The notes under the pieces were generated by a model. The model worked only from the letters and a program-made list of their open reading frames with translations. It did not search any database and was not told the origin of the DNA. Positions 1 to 11,500 of a stretch of DNA of 43,887 nt are shown piece by piece. Origin of the DNA: Parasitella parasitica (Eukaryota; Mucoromycota; Mucoromycetes; Mucorales; Mucoraceae); contig MU619266.1 of assembly GCA_025201805.1 (NCBI GenBank), forward strand, positions 102,127-146,013. Direction: 5' to 3'. Position 1 is the stretch's first letter. Every line of letters begins with the position of its first letter. The position numbers and the translations under genes are program-made.

Positions 1-287
1 AAAAAAAAAAAAAAAAAAAAGCAAGTACACTCATGATTACAGAGTGATCTATTTACTCTACATTATAATCCACCTACCATTTAGAAGGCATAGATATTTG
101 AGACGATGCATTCTGGCAGATGTATTCATTGAGCAGGCGTGTGGGCAGGGAAGCCATCCTGCATATACTGTACTTGGTTACGAAAAACCAGTACCTGGAA
201 AAGCGTCATATACAAATAATAGACCATTTTTAGCCTTCACCTTATTCTTTTTCTTCTTTATTCAATTTCTTTACATTGTTCGCGATC
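1..287. other. Upstream flank of sideroflexin gene; window begins in an A20 run
   Basis: The first 20 bases are an uninterrupted A run, either an assembly edge or the poly(A) end of an unseen element. The rest is AT-rich and ends in a pyrimidine-rich stretch before the ATG at 288. An open frame at 44-313 overlaps the first coding exon in another frame and shows no protein-like features. I take this as promoter and 5' UTR. No clear TATA box stands out. Confidence 0.5.
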
Positions 288-1538
288 ATGGCAAGCTCTA
301 TCGACTTGAGTAGGTTGGCAATATACGCCTAATACTACGATAGCTAATATTTGATATAAAGCAAAACCTAGATATCCACAAAACACATATTGGGGCAGAA
401 TTAGACATTTCATTGACATTACAGATCCGAGGTTCGTACTAAAGGGGTCTGCACTAAATGACAGGTAGTAACTTGACAGTGGTTTCCAGAACCTTGTTTG
501 TCTCGTCAGCCGAGCTCGAGAGATGTAAACAACTTTTGAAAGACACACGTCAACATGACAAGATCGACCCAGAAAGACTTTGGAAAGCAAAAAAAGGTAC
601 TTTTTCTCACGTTAAATAGCTTATAATAGAGGGAACTAAAAGAAACAGTACAGTGGTCGACTCTACCATTCATCCAGACACTGAGGAAACGGTGTTCCTG
701 CCCTTCAGGATGTCATGCTTTGTTCCTACCAATATGGTCTTGGTAGCAGGTATGCTATTACCCAATCCAAGTGTAAAGAAAAAGAGGAGAGATTGTCAAT
801 TGTGAATCATTTGCTTATTTCGTTTGATTGGTTTAGATCAAGAGCATACTGTTCTGGCAATGGGCCAATCAAAGTGTTAACGTTGCATTTAATTCTGCCA
901 ATGCCAACAAAACGACTCCTATGAGTCTCAGGGAAACCGCAAGTAAGCTGGATGTGGTATGATATTATGCATTGTGTGTGCTAAATTGGAATGTAGTTGC
1001 GTATGCATCTGCTGTTACTACTTCATGTGCAATCGCAGTGGGCCTGAATCAGTCTGTCCCCAGGCTCAATGTATCTCCAACGGTGAAATCGCTTTGTATG
1101 AAGCTGGTACCTTTTACAGCAGTAGCGGCTGCTGGTACAGTCAACGTGTTCTTGATGCGAGGAAAAGAGATTCGCGATGGCATCGACGTTTTCACAAAGG
1201 ACGGGCAATCTGTTGGCAAGTCAAAGGAAGCCGGTTTCTCTGCTGTTTCTCAGGTCGCTATTTCGCGCATTCTTACCAATGCCCCCGTACTGATCTTGCC
1301 ACCCATCATTTTGGGCCGCCTTGAAAAGACAAACTTCATCAAGCAAAGACCCAGGCTAATCGTTCCACTCAATTTTGGCTTGATCGCACTTTCTCTTATG
1401 ACAGCTTTACCCGCAGCTATTGCTGTGTTCCCTCAGATTGGAGAATTGGAAACAACCATCATGGAAAAGGAGTTTCAAGATCTTAAAGATGCGCAAGGCA
1501 AGCCTATCACAAAGTTGTATTTCAATAAAGGTTTATAG
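288..1538 (+). CDS. FSF1: Sideroflexin, mitochondrial serine/amino-acid carrier (Fsf1-like), six exons
   Basis: A multipass mitochondrial inner-membrane protein of the sideroflexin/SFXN family (human SFXN1 imports serine for one-carbon metabolism; yeast Fsf1). Exons are 288-313, 372-431, 490-596, 654-772, 837-942 and 997-1538, all introns GT-AG with phases that join cleanly, giving 319 residues, the usual family length. Family landmarks seen: YWGRIRHFIDITDPR near the N-terminus, LWKAKK, DSTIHPDT, the RMSCFVPTNM segment, FWQWANQSVNVAFNSANAN (SFXN1 has FWQWINQSFNAVVNYTNR), VPFTAVAAAGTVNVFLMR, and the conserved end VYFNKGL, here LYFNKGL. The first coding exon is only 26 nt. The start is fixed by the family N-terminus MASSIDLS. 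An AATAAA overlaps the last codons. Family assignment is secure; the transported substrate is inferred. Confidence 0.95.
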
Positions 1539-1890
1539 ATTTGTAACACAAGTCATCTTGTGTTATTATCAAGAAAACGAAGCATAAAATCAAGAATTTT
1601 CTCCAGCTGCAAAAAAAAAAAGCAGGAATTCCAAATGGTCATGTATAAAACATAGATGTAATGTTAGATTATGCACATACCCAGGCTTTCCATGTCTCGA
1701 TACCTTTAACTCTGCTACAGTAATACTTGGATCGATGACAAGGTTCAATATCCGAATGCTCGTCTAAGCTCCACGTTTCCTAGCAACCCCATTTATTTTT
1801 TACAATCACAAGGAAACGGTTCAAAAATAATAATAAATAAGCAATCATTTGAAAGAGCTCTGTCCTTCTTCCCTTTCCTTTATATATAAA

Positions 1891-3208
1891 ATGTTGGCTA
1901 CTACCGAGAATGACAAAACCACAGCAAATAACGTCTGGGATTCTAAAACACAGACATTCCACGGTGGTCAGGAGCATCGTTTTATCAGTAATTTTGTAGA
2001 AGATTTCAGTGTCACTACCAATTACCTTGGCACTCCACGTAAAGCACTTGAGGCAGCCAAAGAAGCTGTAAGTAGTTTGTTTGTAGGCACGATTTCATAC
2101 CAACAATTCTAAACATGTGCTTAACTTTAGATTAGCGATATTCATCATTATCCGGCTGCTAACCAAGAGCCCGCAAAATCTTGTTTGGCTGAATTTTTAT
2201 GGGGATCTGCCTATGCCGAGCACCATGCAAGGTTATTGATGGGTAATGGAGCCTCTGAATTGATTGATTTGGTTGTACGGAAAACTCTTTCGTCCTGTGA
2301 GCAGAGAGGCATCAAAAAGCCCACATGGAAGGGTAGCCCGTGGAACGTGCAGGTTAGTAGCATCAGGGCCAGTTAATTAATTGTCGGCTAATACATGATC
2401 TAGTACAGAGAATATCAGCGCAGCGCAGAGACAAATGGATTTGAGATTTTGGACCCTTCCAACCCAGAAAAGGCAGATATCGTTTGTATTGTGAATCCCT
2501 GCAATCCTACGGGAGACTATTTCTCGGTCGAGCCTTTAAAGCAATGGATTAGAAACAATGTGAATTCAAACGGCTGTGTCATTGTTGGTAAGTTCTTTTG
2601 GACTGTGGCATCTAACACTGGTACTGATTTGCTGGAGAAAAGACGAGTCGATGCAGCCTTGGCATTCTGCTGATTTTAGAAAAGATTCACTCATTTCAGA
2701 ACATGCTTATGCTAGAGAAATGTTTGAAAATGAGGGTGTGTCGGTCCATGTCATGCATTCATGGACAAAGATCTGGTCTTGCACTGGTCTTCGTGTGGGA
2801 TCAGTTATTTGTCCAACAGCAGAACACTGTGAAGCATTGCGTAAAATTCAGGTACCTTGGTCGGTCAATGGTCCCGCATTAAAGTTTGTTGAAGCTGTCG
2901 TCAATGACGATGCGTACTTGCACGAGACTTGGTCAAATACAACTAGATTAAGAGCTTGGCTGATTAACCAACTCAAGACATTGGGTCACTCAGATTGGGA
3001 ATATCATGGTAAAGAATTTTTAAGTTGGGTTTGGTTGGATATGAAGAATGAGAATCTGGCTGCCAAAGCTATTGAATTGGCTCGTGCGGCTGGTGTGCCT
3101 GTCAGAAGTGGTAAACCAGGCTATCAATGTAATTCGTTTGTTAGAGTAGCTGTTCGTAGAGAAGCTGAAGTTCAAGTACTTATTAATGCTTGGAAATCAT
3201 TAAAATAA
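1891..3208 (+). CDS. PLP-dependent class I/II aminotransferase, four exons
   Basis: A fold-type I pyridoxal-phosphate enzyme of 382 residues, the normal length. Exons are 1891-2067, 2131-2352, 2404-2587 and 2643-3208. Visible motifs: GNGASELIDL near residue 85 (phosphate-binding loop region), NPCNPTG (substrate/PLP Asn), DESMQPW with the pyridine-binding Asp at about 195, and the Schiff-base lysine at about 237 in SWTKIWSCTGLRVGS. The C-terminal FVRVAVR carries the likely carboxylate-binding Arg. The layout resembles histidinol-phosphate aminotransferase and threonine-phosphate decarboxylase relatives, but the substrate cannot be read from sequence. I chose the ATG at 1891 because the in-frame ATG at 1849 would add a poorly conserved lead. 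A TATATATAAA directly precedes 1891 and is probably UTR, not promoter. It is probably cytosolic because no signal peptide is visible. Confidence 0.9.
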
Positions 3209-3270
3209 ATCAGCATATTTGGCAACACTACAATAGCCATGTGTTTAATGTATATAATATTTACGAACTA

Positions 3271-3327
3271 CTTTCCTCTCTCTCTTTCTCTCTTTCTCTC
3301 TCTCTCTTTCTCCCCCCCCCCTTCTCC
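3271..3327 (+). repeat. Pyrimidine (CT)n tract ending in C10
   Basis: About 57 bases of almost pure C and T, mostly CTCTCT and CTTTCTCT units, ending in a run of ten C. It lies about 60 bp beyond the aminotransferase stop, in its 3' flank. It is a low-complexity polypyrimidine tract likely to vary in length between isolates. No function is shown by the sequence. Confidence 0.9.
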
Positions 3328-3549
3328 ATCAATTTAGCCTACATTCATCAAATACTATAATATGATTATATGACGAAATAATGGTATGAGCGTCTCCTTT
3401 ATTGAACATTATAATTAGCTTCGGTCTGCATCAAGGAGGGGGTACATAGCAATGGAATGAATGAAAGGGACATTTTTCATAAAATAATTGAGCACTCTAC
3501 CGTCCAGACAGACATATCAATGCTACTCGTTAGGCAACAGAAGCAGACA

Positions 3550-3558
3550 TATATAAAA
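3550..3558 (+). promoter_or_regulatory. TATA box of the DPBB protein gene
   Basis: TATATAAAA followed by GG lies 46 to 54 bp before the ATG at 3604. The same spacing is seen before the acetyltransferase gene (TATA about 50 bp from its ATG), which supports it as a core promoter element. It is a sequence match only; the transcription start is not known. Confidence 0.6.
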
Positions 3559-3603
3559 GGGTACGAATGGAACCTTTCTTTCTGCTTTTGCTCTTTACAA
3601 ACA

Positions 3604-4231
3604 ATGGTTACGATTCGATTTTACGCTATTTTACTAATTCTTGCGGCCAATAACATTTTATTCGCATCGACTGCGCCTCTTGATCGCCGTATGTTGAAAG
3701 CCTCCAAGCTGCTAAAGGGAGTCAAGGGAAAGCTATTTTCAGGCTCGGGTACATATTATCAAGTTGGGTCTGGCTCTTGTGGAACGTACGACACAAACAG
3801 CGAATTGGTAGTTGCAGTGAATAAAGCACAGATGGATAACGGTAATGTATTGTGCATTTACTAAAAGCACATGGCTGCCTGCTAATAAATGATTAAGGAT
3901 CAAATCCCAATAATAATCCACGCTGTGACAAAATGGTTACAATTACTGGAGATAAAGGCACTGTTACCGCCAAAGTAGTCGACACATGTCCTGCATGTGC
4001 CAATGGTAAAACATATACTATTCAAAAATACCCGTCGTATAATAACGAAGCATCTAACACATTACACCTTTTTTTTTATATAGGAGCGTTAGACATGTCG
4101 CCAACTAGTAAGTTCAACGTGTCGCTGTTTGGTTTTTGAATTATATGCTCACGCATTATAACATAGCATTCAAAAAGGTTTGCGGCGATCTAGCAGAAGG
4201 TGTCTGCAATATCAACTGGAAGTTCTTGTAA
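3604..4231 (+). CDS. Small secreted double-psi beta-barrel (expansin/RlpA-like) protein, four exons
   Basis: A 144-residue protein. Exons are 3604-3841, 3898-4005, 4084-4107 (24 nt) and 4167-4231, all GT-AG. A hydrophobic signal peptide covers about residues 4-23, cut near the STAP stretch, followed by a short basic pro-like segment. The rest is a double-psi beta-barrel fold: GTYYQVGSGSCGTYDT, NNPRCDKMVTITG, VVDTCPACANGALDMSPT, then FKKVCGDLAEGVCNINWKFL. Six conserved cysteines and the VVDxCPxC...LDMS signature match barwin/expansin-like, loosenin and RlpA-like families, which act on or bind cell-wall polysaccharide outside the cell. The aspartate in LDMS is kept, but the HFD motif of true expansins is not seen, so it is probably non-catalytic or wall-loosening. 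The exact role is unknown. Confidence 0.88.
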
Positions 4232-4429
4232 AACAAAAGCAGGGTTTCAATCTATTTGTTTGTTCCTCATCGAAGAATCACATCAAGTTACTTCCTCGCC
4301 AAATTTCACCGCTGTAAAACCTTGGCTTGGCAGGATATATTTGTTCATTTTACATACAGTTACACTCTCGTTCTTTTCATTTCATATTTTCATAACCATC
4401 TATAAAATACTTTATATCATATATTTAGC

Positions 4430-5404
4430 ATGTCTAAACGTAATACGAGAGACCATGTAAATATATGGAAGAAAGTGCCCCACAGAATAAAAAGTCTTTT
4501 GAAAAAAGACGAATTATTCGATCCAACATCTCCACCTCCGATGTCCATTTACACCAAGCAAAAGACTTCGTCGTCTTTAATTTATCGCATATTTTCAACA
4601 AAAAGTAAGAACAAGACAATCATTCAGTTAAAAGAGCATCAATGGGATCATCCGCCCTCAGATGTCACAGAGTTGGAATTGTATCCGTCGTCCACTGAAG
4701 TGCCAATGAGAACAAATTTAATGTCATTTTTCAATTCGTCTCAACAACAGCAACGACAGCAACAGTATGGCTGGTCCAGTAAATCTTCCACAATAGACGA
4801 ATTTAGCAGGATCTATGTGGCTACACTTCAGAAAATTCGATTGTTTAACCATTATTCCATGGAGCAACAAGTTAGTATTCATCGTATTCTAAGCTATATT
4901 CAGCATCAAAAGCAAAGGCCTCTCTTGTGTCGTGGTGCTTATCAACGTGATTTCAATTCCATTCTATCTGGAAGATCCATGATTGCAGATTCAATACTGT
5001 TGAATAACAATAGAAAGCCTAGACGAACTCGATACATATTCATGCTACTCAGTACACCTGCCGCTCTTGTCACAAACAAGATACACCCAGTAACTGCTGC
5101 TCTTTCAAAACTACGTAGACCCTACGCTGAAACCTATTCTGTCATTCCGGCAGGTGATAATGATGAACAAGAGGAGAAGCCGTCTGTGGTAAATGCGGCC
5201 AATAAGAAAGCTTGCAGTTTCGTTCCTGCAGATTACCTTTTGGATCCAGCCTCATTATTTTGCGCAAATACTGCAACTGGGGACACTCATCGGCTCGGAA
5301 CAAAACATGATGGTGATACAAGCATTACTACAGTACCATCATTGTCATCCGAACACTACGATTTGAAGAATATTATGGCGAAAATACAGATCCAAACAAA
5401 CTAA
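4430..5404 (+). CDS. Hypothetical basic protein, single exon, 324 residues
   Basis: I do not recognise a family. The single open frame starts at an ATG about 20-30 bp after a TATAAAATA stretch (about 4401). The N-terminus is strongly basic, followed by Ser/Pro-rich linker and a Gln-rich patch (QQQQRQQQQ) near residue 105. A more ordered, possibly helical part follows at about 130-230 (SMEQQVSIHRILSYIQHQKQ, then RDFNSILSGRSMI). The C-terminal quarter is acidic and Ser/Thr-rich and looks disordered. No signal peptide or membrane segment is visible. Codon use and lack of stops over 975 bp support a real gene. A lineage-specific regulatory or scaffold protein is possible, but no function is claimed. 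Confidence 0.72.
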   Translation: MSKRNTRDHVNIWKKVPHRIKSLLKKDELFDPTSPPPMSIYTKQKTSSSLIYRIFSTKSKNKTIIQLKEHQWDHPPSDVTELELYPSSTEVPMRTNLMSFFNSSQQQQRQQQYGWSSKSSTIDEFSRIYVATLQKIRLFNHYSMEQQVSIHRILSYIQHQKQRPLLCRGAYQRDFNSILSGRSMIADSILLNNNRKPRRTRYIFMLLSTPAALVTNKIHPVTAALSKLRRPYAETYSVIPAGDNDEQEEKPSVVNAANKKACSFVPADYLLDPASLFCANTATGDTHRLGTKHDGDTSITTVPSLSSEHYDLKNIMAKIQIQTN

Positions 5405-5760
5405 TTGACAAAGAAAGGGCGTTGATCGCCCATTAATATTGAGAATCATTTTGAAAATAAAAATAAAGTGCAATGTTTTCATGTATTATTCCTGTTTTTG
5501 TAATGGTTACACTTGTGAATAGACAGCTGATTTGAGCTCACAGACTTTTTACATGGAAAAGGAAAGGAGAGCGAGAGGCAAAACAACAATAACAATAATA
5601 AAATAACCTTGATTTGGTGCGGTTTAATCTTAAAAATTACTTTATGTTTTTAAAATTTAAATTGGTCGGGTCAATCACTATAAAAAGCTTTTTACTACTT
5701 TTAATTTTACTATTTTTCTTTTATTTTTTATCATTATTTTTACAGCAACAGAATAAACTA
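5405..5760. other. Intergenic: 3' flank of hypothetical gene and promoter/5' UTR of CCCH gene
   Basis: AT-rich DNA. AATAAA-type signals lie about 50 bp after the preceding stop (AAAATAAAAATAAAG). The 150 bp before 5761 are T-rich and end in TTATTTTTACAG, which resembles a 3' splice site, so a 5' UTR intron is possible. The open frame reading into the CCCH gene from 5614 encodes only hydrophobic low-complexity residues and is treated as untranslated. Confidence 0.5.
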
Positions 5761-6304
5761 ATGGATTCCAGAAAATATCAGCTCTTTAAAACTGAAATGT
5801 GTAGAAATTGGCAAGAAATGGGCGAATGCAGGCAAGTTGTATTATTAAAAAAGTATAATCCCTGCCCTAACATTTACAGCCCATAGGTATGCAAGAAAAT
5901 GTCGGTTTGCCCACGGCCACCAAGAGCTTCGGTGTGTTCAAAGACATGCTAGGTACAAGACAGAAATCTGCAGAACTTTTCATCTAACAGGTACCTGCTT
6001 GTACGGCGTTCGCTGTACATTTATACATGATGAACAGCCGTATCTTCATGATGCCTCTTCCAATTCTTCAATATCATCCTCATGTAGCACATCTTCATCT
6101 CCACTAGTAACAGCTATCTCTCATAATTCTTTCCTTTATTACCCTAATAGCAATGACCTCGCCACGTGGAAGAACCCCATGTTTGCGAAACTAGAATCGA
6201 GCAATATTTGGTCATCGCCTAGCAATTCATCATCATTTGATCGACGCCTTTCTTCATCTTCTTCATCTAGTGCATCCTCATTGTCAATTATGGCCTTTAT
6301 TTAA
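5761..6304 (+). CDS. Tandem CCCH zinc-finger RNA-binding protein (TIS11/tristetraprolin type), two exons
   Basis: Predicted to bind AU-rich elements in mRNA 3' UTRs and promote decay, as TIS11/TTP and yeast Cth1/Cth2 do. 162 residues; exons 5761-5831 and 5887-6304. Finger 1 has C14, C23, C29, H33 (FKTEMC...GECRYARKCRFAH) and finger 2 has C52, C61, C67, H71 (YKTEICRTFHLTGTC...CTFIH), i.e. CX8CX5CX3H twice, each led by the canonical (F/Y)KTE(M/I)C, with the usual linker (GHQELRCVQRHAR). The C-terminal half is Ser/Asn-rich and disordered. The intron begins with GC, not GT (AG|GCAAGT), a perfect minor GC-AG donor. Splicing it restores the CX5C spacing exactly. The start at 5761 is chosen because upstream codons are low-complexity. 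Confidence 0.92.
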
Positions 6305-8514
6305 ACAGTATATATAGTACATGCTAATAAATTTATACATATCCAGCTTTATTCACATTAAATCATATCAATAATAAACATGGCTCTTTAACAATAACGT
6401 TATTTTTAGCTTTTGGATATAAAAATATCAAGATCTCTACTTGATGTTTTGGGCATTATTTTCAATAGCCCAAAGGAGTTCATTTTTGTATAAATATATA
6501 TATCACTTTTAAGGAGTGCTCATGTTGATCAAGCATCTACATCGATAGTCATGGCCAAACTTAATGTCAATTGCATGTTTTATAAAGTTTGGGAGCTTCG
6601 TATCATGTATTTCGCTATATATCGAGAAATATCATGTGAGTACATTGGTGGGGTTACCATACAAGTAAAAAAAATAAATTAGAGGAATAGTATGCATTAT
6701 TAAGGAGTGATGCAGGGTCAAAAGAGGCGTTTAGTCCTTATTATTTAGCCAGGATCAAACTTAAACAGCCTTATTTCCTGCTAGACATAATAGTACACCC
6801 TCACCATCGTTATCATCTAACCCGAGCATCTTGTGCTCTGGTAGCAATTGCAATTATGCTATGATATACATGGTATTTGCGTATACACACAGGTATGAAT
6901 CTGCTGGTTTGAGACACTCCACATGTTCTACATACTGCTTAATTACAATCAAAATTATGCAGCAGCCCACAGCCAAAGATTGAAAAGGTCCGAGCGATTA
7001 ATATCCTCCCTTTTTTTTTTAATTTCTCACAAATCCATGTGAATTGAGCTTGCTATATACTTGCTGTGTATGTGCCTAAAAATATTTTTATATAATAGCA
7101 TAAGGAGACATAGTATAAAAAGGAGGTCTATCACACTGAGCTTGAGCGTGAATCGGGTTTTGGTTATCCGATGCTGCTTCCAGTCAGGAACTCAACTATA
7201 ATGCCCCCAATGTCAAATAGCACTTTTTGAAAGCATCTTACGCTCTTCAACCTCTCAATTGGCGCTTTTTAAAGATTTGAAAGGCCAGCAGATGAGGACT
7301 GAAGGTATTTTGGGCTATGTAATGTGCCCATAATTGTACTTTCGGCTTGTTTAGCGCAACTAATGAAAGCAGCTGCTGTGGATTGTACATTAAGAAACAC
7401 AATTGTGATAGAGGGAAAAGGCACAAGGTATAAGGTAAAAAACCCAAGATAGGAAGGGTGGTGTGTGAAATAATGAGGGCTCTAAATGGGACCTACAATA
7501 GGCGGAATAGCCTGATGATTGCTGTGATAATTACATTAGAATGAAACCTTGGATTTCCGAAAAGTATGCAGAAGGAAGCAGTAATTTGAGAAAGAAAGGA
7601 TGAAATACAATGTCGTTTTGCATAAGACAAGTTTCTCATTTTCTAGTCGATGTTGGTTTTGGAGCATTCTGTTGAATAGGTATCAAGCGATGACATAGAG
7701 ATCAGCCGCTTCAATGAGCGAGATGTCATGTTAAATTCTGTTGATGTAGAAGGAAATTGTGGAATACCTAGCATAGGTACATGAAGAGCAGTAATAGGAT
7801 CGAGAGTGAATTCTACCTCTGTTCTAGCATATGAGGGTTTGTAAAATCAGGACAGTAGTGGTGCTAGCGGGGAGAAGGAGGACCATAATTCTAGCAAGTT
7901 TGTGGTTGAATGGCATGATGACATGAAATCAGGATTCAGTTGAAAGGGAGTGTGAGTATTATGTATGTAAGATTCCAATGTGCGTTGCAAGTAGAAAGAT
8001 GACTGAAGAAAAGATTATACGCTTAATTTTTTGCTGTTTTATGAGAATGTAATCCATGATTTCAATTTCGGTGCCCAGAGTCAAGCTAAAACACATATAT
8101 GAGCATTAAAATATTCTTCTTTAAGCATTTAATATATAGAGTGAATCAAGAATATTTGTCTTTGCATTATCATTCAAGCCCAAAGTCTTTTCAATTCATG
8201 AGTTACATGTTAATGCACTATGCAGATTCAAAACGAAAAGTTGAGATGAAGAAAATTTAGTGTTGCCCTCAAGGAAATACAGTGTGCAGTTTACTGCTTA
8301 CAAGACGTATTTCTGGCATTTATACCACGCTTGATAATACTTGATCCTATTACAAACAATTACCAACACATCTCATTGCTCAGCTGATCGTCTTCTCGCC
8401 TTTCAACGTGACTCCTAGGAGGCTCCCTCAAGGTAAAGCTGCTTGTGTTCTTTGTATTTTCGTGTATTACTTTTTTTTCTTTACACAAATATTAAAATAT
8501 ACGCACAACGAACT
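6305..8514. other. 2.2 kb gene-poor spacer with possible decayed coding traces
   Basis: No intact gene is supported. The left third is AT-rich. Between about 7240 and 7950 the - strand is C/T-rich and has open stretches (for example 7643-7846, 68 codons, and 7247-7447) that read like protein but lack a start, splice context or family match. They may be remains of one dead gene. The last 150 bp form the promoter and 5' UTR of MAD1. No tRNA-like cloverleaf or T-loop motif was seen. Confidence 0.5.
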
Positions 8515-11500
8515 ATGACAGACGTAAATGAAAGCATTCAAATCATGTTCATCTGATGACTAATTTGTGTACATCTTAGATCCCTGTTAAGCGTAAAAGA
8601 GTTACAGCAGACATCTTATCGTTTACTGACGCCAACGCCATTGTGTCTAATAAGAACAATGGTAAAATATTTCATAGAGCCTTTGAGCCTTGAATACAGA
8701 TGCACCATCTAACTTTCATAGTACACGTAGAAAAAATAAAGCAGATCGAGGCGCTAGTGAACAAACTTGAATTTGAAAAAACAACTTTGGAGTCGAAAAT
8801 CAAATATGCAGCCATTTCTCATAAAAAGGAACTGGAGGAAAAGGTTAAAACCATATCTGAACTTGTAGAATCAAAAGCCGTACGTATGCGACTTTTATTG
8901 TTTTGTATTGAATGTTCATTTCATCTTTCCATAAAGGATGACCAAAAACGAGCTATATATCATAACGAGCGTTACAAGGAAGCAACAAAAACATTGGCCA
9001 CCATGAAAGAAAAACACAATTTTGTAGCTGTAGGATTTGCTTTGATATTCAAACGTACAGTTTTACTTATTTTGCATTCTAGAATGAATTAAGAGAACAA
9101 TTGGAAATATGCAGATCAAAAATAGATGCACTAGAATCTTCATTAAACCAAAAGACAAACGAGTTAGCGAGATCTGTATATTCTGAAAGTGACAAGACAA
9201 GACAAATGTCATCAGAAATCAGTAATTTGAACATGGAAGTCGAAAGTTTAAAGCAAGAAGTAAGCCTTGATTCAATAATTAGCAAATATTTATCTGATCC
9301 GCATACATAGAAACAAGAGAAATCTATTAGAATTGAAGAAGGATTACTGCGCGAACACAAACTAACAGACAAGATCAATAGCTTAGAACAACAGATCCAT
9401 GATGTATCAGCATACCCTACTAATCCACAAGCGTATCAACAGTTAGAAGCCGAATATCAAAGTAAGTATGCAAGTGTGCTATTTGACTTGAAGCAAAACA
9501 CATCTAAGAGTCGTCAGGTATATCAAAACGGGCACTTGATCTCGAATCAGAAAATGATAAACTTGCTCGTGAATTGAAACACTATAAAGGAATTTCGCAA
9601 AATATTGAGTTGCTTCGGGCAGAGAAGGAGAGTTTGTCACAGCAATTAACAGCAGTTGATAAAATACGCGAAACCAATTTTCAATTAGAAGTGGACAATA
9701 TCAAGTTGAGAGCCGAGAGAGCGGCATGGACATCTTATTTGGAGTCTCAACCCGACTTGAACTCACAATCTCCTGAAAGCATTATATACGGACTTACCAA
9801 ACAGGCAGAAAGAGCTAGCATTCTCAGACGATCCATTGAGCAATACCAATCGCAAAGTAAAAACCAATTGAGTGTCATCACAAGCTTGGAAGAACACATG
9901 AACGAGCTGAAAAAGACAATTGTTCAAGGTGAATGTGTACATGCCACTGATGTCGCTGCTCGAGATATTCTGATCAAGAGCACTGATTCTTTCAAAAGAC
10001 ATATTTCTACCTTGGAGGGCCAATTAGCCATGTACGACCAAGCAGAGATGTTTGAAACAGGTGCAACTAGCTATGACCAAGCCAAAGCAAAGCGTATTCA
10101 GGAATTGGAAGAGCTACTAAGAGCCCATGAACACCAAATTGCATGTCAAGCTCAAGAATTAGTACAAGAAAAAACCAAGCATAGCAGTACCCTGCCCTCC
10201 GTACAAATAAGTGATGGCCCTTTCGAGAAATTAGAATCTGGTGTACGCTTATCCAAGCTGTTATCTGAGCTGGCTGCCAAAGAAGATAAACTGGTGCGGG
10301 ATCTAGAAGAGAAAACCGTCAATGAGACATTGCTACAAAGGCAGGTTCAATCAGCAAAGGAACAAATTGAACAAATGCGCAAATCTATTGAGGATCAAGA
10401 AAAACAGACTCACATCCTTACTCCAACCGCCGCCTCTGAAACAATGAAAGGGCCAAAAAAAGACAAAGAAGTATTGCCTACTAATGATCAAATAATAGTA
10501 TCAGACAAGCAACCCGTCTGTGATGAACCTAACGTTCGAATTTTGGAATTGCTTGACAATCCTGCGTCAAAAGATCTTGCTATCCGTACCAGCCTACTTG
10601 ATCGTCTCAAGAAGGAAAATGCAGACCTTTTAAACCAAGTCAGATCCACTCATACGGATACTGATGTAGTCACTGTACCTAAATCCACTCTTTCCAATTT
10701 GGAGGCGAAAAACCAAGAGCTCCAGGCTGCTTTGCAATCCCGCGAAAAGCGTATTGACCGTCTCCATAGTGTCTGGGAGGCCAAAGTGAACGAGACTAGC
10801 TCCCAAATTCGTCAGTTACTAGGATACAATGTCATTTTCCGCAATGATGGTGTTACCCGCTTAGAAAGTATTCTTGTTGATCCCACAGAGTTGGCTTTTA
10901 ATGTTAAAATTGGTGATGCACATGGTGAGTCTGAAAGGGGTATGCTCCGTATGGTGGGTTCCAAAAAGGAACACTTTATGCAACAATTAGAGGATATATA
11001 CCGTGTTTATATCATTCAAGATCGCAACATTCCTGCCTTTTTGAATGCTGCTGCTCAGGAATTCTATGTGGATGCTAAACAACAACAAGAAATAGAGGAA
11101 GAAGAGGATGTGTTTATGGAAGAAGAAGAGACAGAATATGATGAAGGTTTTGAACCATATGATGAGGAGACTCGTATGCATGGCGACCCTGTAGATGATG
11201 AAAATACTGACAATGGAAACATTGTTAGAAATGATTTTATTTATGCGAATGGAGGCGAAGACGAAGACGAGGACAAAGTCGATGAGAATGAGGATGGAAA
11301 TCAAAATGAAAATGGGGAAATTGAATATGCCGACGACGGTGGTGAAGGTGATGAAGATGGCGGGGACGAGGACGAGAATGAAGATGAAGATGAAGATGAA
11401 GATGAAGATGAGAATGAAGACGACGATGAAGATGAAGATGTAGATGAAGGTGAAGATGAGGATGATGATGAAGATGATATGGAACAGGAAGATATAGACG

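Noticed and set aside
258-590. Open frame of 110 codons on the - strand
   Set aside because: It is antisense to sideroflexin exons 2-3, has no family features and is explained by the coding frame on the + strand.
5614-5760. Hydrophobic N-terminal extension of the CCCH protein
   Set aside because: Reads as Phe/Leu/Ile runs from T-rich DNA and ends in a splice-acceptor-like TTTTTACAG; TIS11 proteins have no membrane segment.
9763-10023. Antisense frame within MAD1
   Set aside because: Shadow of coiled-coil codons; no independent start context or motif.
10987-11304. Antisense frame over the MAD1 acidic tail rich in Ile and Phe
   Set aside because: Reverse complement of GAT/GAA repeats gives ATC/TTC codons; composition is fully explained by the tail.
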